A stretch of 58,001 nucleotides of DNA from the NCBI GenBank assembly GCA_937995345.1, contig CALKKS010000026.1, forward strand, positions 1 through 58,001, read 5' to 3'. Below are positions 1 to 5,446 of this stretch, one piece after another. Every line of letters starts with the position of its first letter. The first letter of the stretch is position 1. Position numbers and translations under genes: made by a program. Source of the stretch: an uncultured Collinsella sp. Lineage in GTDB: Bacteria; Actinomycetota; Coriobacteriia; Coriobacteriales; Coriobacteriaceae. Below the pieces are notes generated by a model. It saw nothing but the letters and a program-made list of their open reading frames with translations, was not told where the DNA came from and did no database searches.

Positions 1-123
1 CCGTACATGTACGGATGAATGTGGGGAGTGTTCGGATGAAGTTGATAATCAAGGATGACAACGCGGGCACAATTTGATTTTTGAAATATGGACGAATTCC
101 TCGTCAAGAGGGTAAAATGATGC
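1..123. other. Left edge without a recognised gene
   Basis: No coding sequence is supported here. The first 14 bases form a palindrome (CCGTACATGTACGG) that could be the end of a terminator or operator belonging to a gene outside the window. The rest is AT-richer than the genes and shows nothing definite. Confidence 0.4.
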
Positions 124-126
124 CGA

Positions 127-161
127 CGGCAGCCCAAGTTGTAGAGAGCTGGGCAGAGCCG
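127..161 (-). terminator. Possible terminator hairpin after the small membrane peptide gene
   Basis: On the minus strand CGGC-TCT-GCCCA pairs with TGGGC-T-GCCG around a 13-base loop, with a TTTT stretch some 10 bases further on. It lies 27 bases past the stop codon of the small peptide gene, so it is a plausible 3' end for a transcript of roughly 250 bases. The T tract is not directly adjacent, so the call is tentative. Confidence 0.4.
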
Positions 162-187
162 TTGCTTAACGAAGTTAGGTCATCGTC

Positions 188-313
188 TTAGCGACGGTGG
201 CCTTTCTTTTTGGGCTTCGAACCCTGCTTGAGTGCCTTGGAAAGGCCGACAAGGGCCGTGAGGAGCGAGACCATAGCGGTCAGGAGCTTCACGAGCTCGG
301 TGAAATCGGTCAT
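188..313 (-). CDS. Small hydrophobic, basic-tailed membrane peptide (41 aa)
   Basis: Reads MTDFTELVKLLTAMVSLLTA, a short hydrophobic stretch ending near SKAL, then a strongly basic tail (KPKKKGHRR). One membrane helix of about 20 residues is predicted. Start choice: GGAGG lies 8 bases before the ATG at 313; an in-frame ATG two codons upstream is only 2 bases from that GGAGG. The ribosome site can pair with CCTCC just upstream to form a stem with a 3-base loop, so translation may be masked. A promoter sits at 380-408. Size, hydrophobicity, positive tail and masked ribosome site resemble type I toxin or holin-like small peptides, but no antisense RNA promoter could be identified with confidence. 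The function is therefore open. Confidence 0.6.
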   Translation of the reverse strand: MTDFTELVKLLTAMVSLLTALVGLSKALKQGSKPKKKGHRR

Positions 314-379
314 GGGCATCACCTCCCATCGGATGGAGGGCTCTGCCCGGCACGAGGACTGCCGACAGCGAGGATGAAT

Positions 380-408
380 TTATCAGAGCGGTGGGCCTCT
401 CCGATCAA
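380..408 (-). promoter_or_regulatory. Sigma70-type promoter for the 41-aa peptide gene
   Basis: On the minus strand TTGATC (408-403) and TGATAA (385-380) are separated by exactly 17 bases. Transcription would begin near 373, giving a leader of about 60 bases that contains the stem masking the ribosome site. Confidence 0.55.
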
Positions 409-545
409 TTCACGCTCCTCACCCTCGCTAAGAGTGCGGGCATGGCAGAATCGGCACTAAACGGCAGTGCGCTAGGGCACCGACGACGAGCTTTCCAAAA
501 CTAGCAAGGCGTGTCGCCGTTGCGGTGCCGGGATCGGCAAATCTC

Positions 546-568
546 TGGAGCCCCCGGGCGGATTCGAA
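546..568 (-). repeat. Direct partial copy of the tRNA-Arg 3' end
   Basis: These 23 bases match the T-arm/acceptor end of the Arg tRNA at 675-697 with one mismatch. Only the 3' part is present, so this is a remnant and not a working tRNA. Such 3'-end duplications are what integration into tRNA genes leaves behind, but no integrase is present. Confidence 0.7.
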
Positions 569-595
569 AACTCCCCCCGCGGGGAAATTGGTGAC

Positions 596-621
596 GCGGG
601 TGTCGACGGTCCGAATCCGCC
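596..621 (+). repeat. Inverted partial copy of the tRNA-Arg T-arm
   Basis: The 26 bases are the reverse complement of 686-711 in the Arg tRNA with a single mismatch. Together with the real tRNA they form a long inverted repeat around a 64-base spacer. Confidence 0.7.
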
Positions 622-674
622 GGCGGCCCCACAAACCAGAAACGGCGCCGCTCTCGCGACGCCGTCATATTCCC

Positions 675-750
675 TGGTGCCCCCGGGCGGATTCGAACCG
701 TCGACACCCGCTTTAGGAGAGCGGTGCTCTATCCCCTGAGCTACGGAGGC
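675..750 (-). tRNA. tRNA-Arg (anticodon CCT)
   Basis: A complete 76-base cloverleaf including an encoded CCA end. The acceptor stem pairs GCCTCCG with CGGGGGC (one G-T pair). The D-arm contains TAGCTCAGGGGATAGAGCA, the anticodon loop is CTCCTAA with anticodon CCT, and the T-loop is GTTCGAATC type. It reads AGG arginine codons. Two partial 3'-half copies lie just beyond its 3' end, at 546-568 and 596-621. Confidence 0.95.
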
Positions 751-831
751 ATGTTGTACTAGTGTAGCAGATTTACGCCGCTGTAATGCAGCGTATAACC
801 ACTCTTCGAAGTTGCGGTGGAACTGCCCACC

Positions 832-1030
832 GGAAATTGCGTCCCACTATCTAGGCAAATTCTGGGTCAGACTTTCCCCATGGGACCTCGCTGGGAAACT
901 GTGTCCCAGAATTTCGGCTCGTAACGGGACACGGTTTCCCAAACGACCCCGTTCCGGAAACTACATCTCGGAATCAGCGCTCGAACTGGGATGCACTTTC
1001 CCGATCGAGCCCCATGGGAAACTGCGCCCC
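832..1030. repeat. Array of alternating inverted motifs (7 units, about 31-bp step)
   Basis: Units of the type GGAAAnnGnGnCCC begin at 832, 894, 956 and 1017. Inverted units of the type GGGnnGCAnTTTCC begin at 864, 926 and 988. The steps are 32, 30, 32, 30, 32 and 29 bases. Neighbouring units can pair. The same family is at 26141-26186 and 48017-48187. No coding potential is credible here. It lies between the tRNA and the end of the mannose PTS operon. Confidence 0.75.
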
Positions 1031-1055
1031 ACTTTGAGGGAGCGCTCTTTAATGA

Positions 1056-1454
1056 CTAGTTACCTTTATGGAAGAGGTTTTTGATAACGGAGGGAATGCT
1101 CTTGACGCCCTTGGCGGTCACATCGATGAAGTCGGGCGAGCGCACGAGCTTATCCTCGTCGACGTACTTGCGGACCGCACGAAGCGTCTCTTTGTCGTCG
1201 CGCGTCGAAAACGTAAAGTGACCGTTGTCCTTGGTGAAGATCGCAAAACGCGTAATCTTCTTGGTGCCACGCAAAACCTCGGCGGCAATATAGTCGACCT
1301 CGTCCCACGGGATTTGAATATAATCCTCGGGATTGCGCTCGTTATAGTACTCAAACGCCTTATTGCCCACCATCACGTTGCCGTGGCTGGTAAGCCCCAT
1401 CAGGCAGGTTGCCGGCGTTGCAAGATCGACCGTGCTGTTCTGAGATTGCGCCAT
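1056..1454 (-). CDS. manO: DUF956 family protein, ManO-type, of the mannose PTS operon
   Basis: A 132-residue soluble protein whose sequence (GLTSHGNVMVGNKAFEYYNE, then IQIPWDEVDYIAAEV) is typical of the DUF956 family, which is regularly encoded beside mannose-family PTS genes and is thought to have a regulatory role. It is the last gene of the minus-strand PTS operon, behind a hairpin at 1483-1518 that may lower its expression relative to manXYZ. The start at 1454 is chosen because GGAGGG lies about 11 bases upstream; an in-frame start 17 codons earlier would run back through the hairpin. Family assignment is from memory of the family and context; a biochemical role is not established by the sequence. 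Confidence 0.75.
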   Translation of the reverse strand: MAQSQNSTVDLATPATCLMGLTSHGNVMVGNKAFEYYNERNPEDYIQIPWDEVDYIAAEVLRGTKKITRFAIFTKDNGHFTFSTRDDKETLRAVRKYVDEDKLVRSPDFIDVTAKGVKSIPSVIKNLFHKGN

Positions 1455-1482
1455 GCGCGCCTCGCCCTCCAAATAAAACAAT

Positions 1483-1518
1483 CGGACCGCATCCAGTGTA
1501 CCCACCGGGTGCGGTCCG
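1483..1518 (-). terminator. Hairpin between manZ and manO, terminator or attenuator
   Basis: CGGACCGCA pairs with TGCGGTCCG around an 18-base loop, followed on the minus strand by ATTGTTTTATTT. The T-rich tail suits partial termination after the PTS transporter genes with read-through into manO. Confidence 0.6.
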
Positions 1519-1574
1519 TTTCAATGGCTCAAAAGCCCTTGTCTAGCTACTCTCGGTCTTAAGCCGAAGCGTGC

Positions 1575-2495
1575 TTACATGAAGCCGCAGACGCGACCGA
1601 TGATGCCGACGGCGAAGAGGGCCAGGATGATGACGATCGGGCTGACCTTCTTCTTGAGGAGCTTGCAGACCAGCAGGGTCAGGCACACGGCGGCAAGGCC
1701 GGGGATGAGCTGATCGAGGTTGGCCTGAAGCGTGGTGACCTTGACCTGATCAAGGGCAGTACCGCCGATGGAGTTATACATCGTCAGCGCTTCCTTGACA
1801 CCCTCAGAACCGGAGGGCAGGTTAGCCCAGTCGATAAAGGCGCCAGCAGACTGCGTGACCTTGGAGACGACCGGGGTGAAGGAGATGGACACCCAGCGCT
1901 CGACCAGGGCGCCGATGATGAACATACCAAGGATGGAAGCACCCTCGGTGACCTTGCCCATCAGACCGCCGGAGAGGTCCTTGGCGATGGAGGAGCCGAC
2001 CTTGTAGCCAAACTCCTGCGTGTACCACAGGAAGGCGTAACGGATGATGTTCCACGCGAAGAAGAACAGCAGCGGACCGGCGATGCTGCCGGACAGGGCC
2101 AGGGAAGCGCCCAGAGCGCCCAGAATCGGGCGAAGGGTGAACCAGAAGGCGGGGTCGCCGACGCCGGCGAGCGGGCCCATCATACCGACCTTGACGCCCT
2201 GAATGGCGACGTCGTCGATCGGAGCACCGTTGGCGCGCTCCTCCTCGAGAGCGAGGGTAACGCCAATGACGGGGGCGGAAACATAAGGATGGGTGTTATA
2301 GAACTCCAGGTGACGCTTAAGAGCGGCAATCTGGTCATCCTTGCTGGTGTAGAGCTTCTTGATCGCAGGGATCATTGCGAAGCACCAGCCGCCGTTCTGC
2401 ATACGCTCGTAGTTCCACGAGCCCTGAAGGAACTGATGACGGAAGCAAACCTTCTTGCGGTCAGCCTTGGTGAGCTGAATCTTGTTCTCTGCCAT
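1575..2495 (-). CDS. manZ: Mannose-family PTS membrane component EIID
   Basis: 306 residues, the usual size for EIID. The N-terminal cytoplasmic part (FLQGSWNYERMQNGGWCFAM) and the GPLAGVGDPAFWFTLRPILG region are hallmark EIID segments, and the C-terminal end carries hydrophobic membrane segments. With EIIC it forms the channel that moves hexoses (mannose, glucose, amino sugars) through the membrane while EIIB phosphorylates them. The ATG at 2495 is preferred over a GTG three codons upstream because GGGGAG sits 8 bases before it. It follows manY with a 16-base gap. Confidence 0.93.
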   Translation of the reverse strand: MAENKIQLTKADRKKVCFRHQFLQGSWNYERMQNGGWCFAMIPAIKKLYTSKDDQIAALKRHLEFYNTHPYVSAPVIGVTLALEEERANGAPIDDVAIQGVKVGMMGPLAGVGDPAFWFTLRPILGALGASLALSGSIAGPLLFFFAWNIIRYAFLWYTQEFGYKVGSSIAKDLSGGLMGKVTEGASILGMFIIGALVERWVSISFTPVVSKVTQSAGAFIDWANLPSGSEGVKEALTMYNSIGGTALDQVKVTTLQANLDQLIPGLAAVCLTLLVCKLLKKKVSPIVIILALFAVGIIGRVCGFM

Positions 2496-2511
2496 ATGTA
2501 TCACTCCCCTC

Positions 2512-3330
2512 CTACTCGTAATCGTTCAGAATATCGCCGAGCGGGTCACCGGAGCCACCGCCCATGCCGCCACCCTGCTTGGCCAGATCCTTAAGGCCAA
2601 GGTAGATGAGGGCAAGGGAGATGCCGATGAGACCAAGGGCGATCAGCGTGAGCTGAGGGATGGCAGCAAGGACAAAGCCGAGGATGAAGAACGGCCAGGT
2701 CTCCTTGGTGGCCATCATGTTGATGACCATGGCGTAACCGACGGAAGCGACCATGCCGCCGCCGACAGCCATACCGCCGGACAGCCAGTCGGGCATAGCG
2801 TTAAGCGCGTTGGTAACGGCCTCGGCCGGGATGATGCACAGAAGTACTGCCGGGATGGCGATACGAAGGCCCTGCATGAGGATGGCAGCATACTGCCAGC
2901 GCTCGATGCCGGAGAAGTCGCCCTTCTCGGCGCAACCGTCCATGGCGTGAGCGATAGCGGTGGCCAGGGTACGGCAGATCATGGTCAGGAACAGACCAGC
3001 GACCGAAAGCGGGACGGCGACGGCGATGGCGGCGGTAACGGCCTTGGCCGAATCGGTGGCGCCGCCGTTGAGGGCGAGCACCATGATGATCGAAGAAGCG
3101 ACCGAGGCCAGAGCGGCGTCAGGCGCGACAGCGGCGCCGACGTTAGCCCAGCCAAGGGCCATCATCTGGAGCGAACCGCCCAGGAGGATGCCCTCCTGAA
3201 GGTGACCGGTTACGAGACCGATAAGCGTGCATGCCACGAGCGGCTGATGGAACTGGAACTCATCCAGAATGCCTTCCATACCGGCAAGCAATGCGACAAT
3301 CGCAACAAGCAGAATAGTGATTGCAGACAT
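2512..3330 (-). CDS. manY: Mannose-family PTS permease EIIC
   Basis: 272 residues, almost entirely hydrophobic, with several membrane helices. It begins MSAITILLVAIVALLAG and contains the conserved EFQFHQPLVACTLIGLVTGH and LGGSLQMMALGWANVGAAVA stretches of the EII-Man EIIC family. The C-terminal tail is short and rich in glycine and aspartate (GGGMGGGSGDP). It partners with EIID from the next gene. GGAGGG precedes the ATG at 3330. The upstream neighbour manX ends 18 bases before. Confidence 0.93.
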   Translation of the reverse strand: MSAITILLVAIVALLAGMEGILDEFQFHQPLVACTLIGLVTGHLQEGILLGGSLQMMALGWANVGAAVAPDAALASVASSIIMVLALNGGATDSAKAVTAAIAVAVPLSVAGLFLTMICRTLATAIAHAMDGCAEKGDFSGIERWQYAAILMQGLRIAIPAVLLCIIPAEAVTNALNAMPDWLSGGMAVGGGMVASVGYAMVINMMATKETWPFFILGFVLAAIPQLTLIALGLIGISLALIYLGLKDLAKQGGGMGGGSGDPLGDILNDYE

Positions 3331-3348
3331 GTATCGGACCCTCCTTTA

Positions 3349-4338
3349 CTATGCTTGAGCGGCCAGTTCGGCCTTAGCTTTCTTCAACATGGCGTCGAGA
3401 TCCTCGGAGGAATCCGAAGGAACCTTGCGAACCTCGAACTTGACGCCCTTGGCCTTGAGGGCCTCGAGAGTCTTGACGTCGTCATCGCCCATAGCGACGG
3501 CGTTGGTGACGACGACCTTGCCCTTGGAGTGGGCCATGGAACCGATGTTGGCTTCCTTGATGTCGACGCCGGCCTCGATGGCCTTGAGCAGATCCTGCGG
3601 GTTCTCGAAGAGCAGCATCGCCTTGGTGTCACCAAAGCGCGTGTCCTTGACGACCTCGGCCATCTTCTTGATGGGCACGACGTTGGCATGGACTCCCGGA
3701 GGGGCAGCCTGCTCGATCATGGTCTTGCGGAGCTCATCGTGAGCAACGCCGTCGGAAACCACGATGATGCGGTTAGGGTTGATCTGCTTGGTCCACGTGG
3801 TGGCCACCTGGCCATGAAGCAGACGGGTGTCGATACGGACGTGGGCAATCTTGATGTGCCCGTCGCCGATGACCGTTCCCGGAGGGATGGCGCCTGCAGG
3901 AGCAGCAGCGGCCGCAGCCGGCTTCTTCTCCTCGGGCTCCAGAGACTCGGGCTTGACGCGCACGCCAGCCTTAGCCTCAGTCACGAGATGTTTTGCGATC
4001 GCATGTGCAGTGTTCTTTGCGTCAAAGCGCTGCGAATATGCCTCGATGAGCATAGGCAGGTTGACACCGGTGACGATAGCCCAGGAATCGTGGCCCTCGA
4101 TGAGCCCGCTGATCTGGTTGAACGGCGTGCCGCCCCACAGATCAACGAGGAAGAGCACCTGCTCCTGGTCCTCGAAGGAAGCGACTGCTTCCTCGACCTT
4201 GGCACGGAAGTCGTCGGGGCCCATGCTCGGCTCGAGCGAGACCACGGCTACAGACGGCTGATCGCCAAAGACCATCGAGCCCGTCTGCTTGATTCCAGCA
4301 GCCAAGTCCCCGTGGCTAGCAAGAACAATACTTACCAT
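3349..4338 (-). CDS. manX: Mannose-family PTS fused EIIAB phosphotransferase
   Basis: 329 residues with two domains. The N-terminal EIIA domain (about 1-125) carries the phosphorylation histidine in LASHG at residue 9. An alanine/proline-rich linker (about 135-155) leads into an EIIB domain whose active histidine lies in DTRLLHGQV. Phosphate passes from HPr to EIIA, to EIIB, to the sugar entering through ManY/ManZ. The ATG at 4338 has GGAGG 7 bases upstream and is preferred to the GTG one codon earlier. First gene of a four-gene operon; the AT-rich promoter region to its left contains two GTTTAAAC sites. The sugar specificity cannot be told from sequence. Confidence 0.93.
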   Translation of the reverse strand: MVSIVLASHGDLAAGIKQTGSMVFGDQPSVAVVSLEPSMGPDDFRAKVEEAVASFEDQEQVLFLVDLWGGTPFNQISGLIEGHDSWAIVTGVNLPMLIEAYSQRFDAKNTAHAIAKHLVTEAKAGVRVKPESLEPEEKKPAAAAAAPAGAIPPGTVIGDGHIKIAHVRIDTRLLHGQVATTWTKQINPNRIIVVSDGVAHDELRKTMIEQAAPPGVHANVVPIKKMAEVVKDTRFGDTKAMLLFENPQDLLKAIEAGVDIKEANIGSMAHSKGKVVVTNAVAMGDDDVKTLEALKAKGVKFEVRKVPSDSSEDLDAMLKKAKAELAAQA

Positions 4339-4408
4339 CACATAACCTCCTTTTTGTCTACGTAATTCCTACACGACATGAAAGGAGTATACCTGTTTGT
4401 CTTATGAA

Positions 4409-4612
4409 ATTATAGGGGAAACCGCAAAAGGTTGGATTATTTGTTTAAACGTCTAGATTTGTTACAAGTTGATTACATAGCTGATTTTTAGCTCATTACC
4501 AGCTTAATCGTGGCTTATTGATCGATATTTTGACATATACAGGCACACTGTTCATTAATACCGATTTTTAGTCGATCAGAATGCGCTCAATCCGGCGCAA
4601 TTTTGTTTAAAC
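4409..4612 (-). promoter_or_regulatory. Promoter region of the mannose PTS operon with two GTTTAAAC sites
   Basis: A perfect minus-strand -10 box TATAAT covers 4414-4409 about 70 bases before manX; no good -35 box is present, which suggests an activator. The palindrome GTTTAAAC, each followed by A/T-rich sequence, occurs at 4443-4450 (close to -40) and again at 4605-4612, 162 bases apart, and may bind that regulator. No sigma54-type -24/-12 element was seen. The whole stretch is clearly AT-richer than the genes around it. Confidence 0.45.
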
Positions 4613-4679
4613 AGACTGAGCTTGACTATTTGCATGGCTTATGCTCTAGCACAAGCAGTCATTGGGGACGTTCTTAAAC

Positions 4680-4741
4680 GACTAGTCGTTGGGGACGTTC
4701 TTGTTTGACTAGTCATGTAAGAACGTCCCCAACGACTAGTC
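4680..4741. repeat. Perfect 23-bp inverted repeat containing GTCCCCAAC
   Basis: Arms 4680-4702 and 4719-4741 are exact reverse complements around a 16-base loop. The arm contains GTTGGGGACGTTCTT, a motif shared with repeats at 51925-52000, 48211-48258 and 57897-57945. Another half copy precedes it at 4663-4680. Confidence 0.8.
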
Positions 4742-4746
4742 AAAAT

Positions 4747-4813
4747 AGTTGCGGTGGAATAGTTCCTGGTTGAGGGCCTATGTGCCGATTTTAGGAACTA
4801 TTTCACCGCAACT
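4747..4813. repeat. Hairpin repeat GTTGCGGTG...CACCGCAAC, copy 1
   Basis: Arms of 21 bases (4747-4767 and 4793-4813) pair with one mismatch around a 25-base loop containing GCCGATTTT. A second copy with perfect arms and a similar loop lies at 26709-26775. It sits immediately downstream of hypA and could act as its transcript end. Confidence 0.8.
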
Positions 4814-4822
4814 GATGAGGGG

Positions 4823-5251
4823 TTAGGCGATGTGGAGGGGGTTGGCGGCGTCGACGGCGTCGGGGGCGTCAGAAGGACCGTCGGGGGCAGCGTCTGCCGG
4901 ATCCTCGTCGGGGGTCTCAATCTGCTTGACCATGACCTCCTGGCCCTGCAGCAGGTATGTTTCGCCGCTACCGCAATGAGGACAGGTCTTGCCGTGCTCG
5001 ACTGTCGCATAGTCACGGCCGCACACTTCGCAATGCGTCACGGCCTCAACGGGCTCGACGATAAGCTCCGCGCCCTCGGTGATAGGCTTTTTATCTGCCG
5101 CCCAGCGCCAAGCATCGAGCAGCAGGTCGGGAACAACGCCCGAGACCTCGCCCAGCAGCAACGTCACGCTCGAAGCGCGACGCACGCCATTGGCGCGGGC
5201 CACGTTTTCAACATCGCGAATGATGTGATACACGATTCCGAGCTCGTGCAC
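4823..5251 (-). CDS. hypA: Hydrogenase nickel-insertion protein HypA
   Basis: 142 residues. It starts MHELG, providing the N-terminal nickel ligand His2 with Glu3, and has a zinc-binding pair of CxxC motifs (CEVC near residue 74 and CPHC near 90). HypA works with HypB to deliver nickel to [NiFe] hydrogenase. The last 30 residues are an unusual acidic, proline/alanine-rich tail (DEDPADAAPD...). The start is GTG with AAGG about 8 bases before it. It stands apart from the other hyp genes at 42138-47183, and no hypB is in the window. Its leader is formed by a structured repeat element (5263-5397), so its expression may depend on that fold. Confidence 0.93.
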   Translation of the reverse strand: MHELGIVYHIIRDVENVARANGVRRASSVTLLLGEVSGVVPDLLLDAWRWAADKKPITEGAELIVEPVEAVTHCEVCGRDYATVEHGKTCPHCGSGETYLLQGQEVMVKQIETPDEDPADAAPDGPSDAPDAVDAANPLHIA

Positions 5252-5262
5252 TTTATATCCTT

Positions 5263-5397
5263 CCGCCGTTCTAACGAACGGCGGCCGGCTTGACGCTGCG
5301 CGGGCCCCAGACGTGGCGATCTGCCTTTCAATCGTCGGGCATGGGCAAAAGCCCTATGCCCTCCTCTTTCAAGGCACCTCGCCACGTCTGGGGCCCG
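5263..5397 (-). ncRNA. Structured two-domain element, copy 1 (hypA leader)
   Basis: On the minus strand: an outer stem of 19 perfect pairs (5397-5379 with 5319-5301), an internal loop with GGTGCCTTGAAAGAGG on one side and CGATTGAAAGGCAGA on the other, and an apical hairpin (GGGCATAGGGC with GCCCATGCCC). Then comes a linker GCAGCGTCAAGC and a second hairpin CCGCCGTT/AACGGCGG (5284-5263) ending next to the hypA ribosome site. Copies with the same loops but different stem bases lie at 48361-48497 and 52044-52183, and a diverged one at 21943-22035. Paired substitutions between copies support a folded RNA or cruciform. Whether it is a regulatory RNA or a repeat is open. Confidence 0.6.
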
Positions 5398-5446
5398 CTC
5401 GCTGTCCAACCGCCTTCTGCGCCGTTCGCTTACTCGTTACGCTCTT

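Noticed and set aside
525..716. Small frame encoding PRADSNRRHP-like peptides
   Set aside because: This is the well-known false translation of the tRNA T-arm and its remnants.
832..1030. CRISPR array
   Set aside because: The regular step is suggestive, but units alternate in orientation, are short and variable, have no unique spacers between identical repeats, and no cas genes are present.
2482..2620. Frameshift between manZ and manY
   Set aside because: Both proteins are full length with separate ribosome sites; the 16-base gap is a normal operon junction.
4339..4680. Sigma54 promoter for the mannose PTS operon
   Set aside because: Some mannose PTS operons use sigma54, but no GG-N10-GC type -24/-12 element was seen, and a TATAAT box is present.
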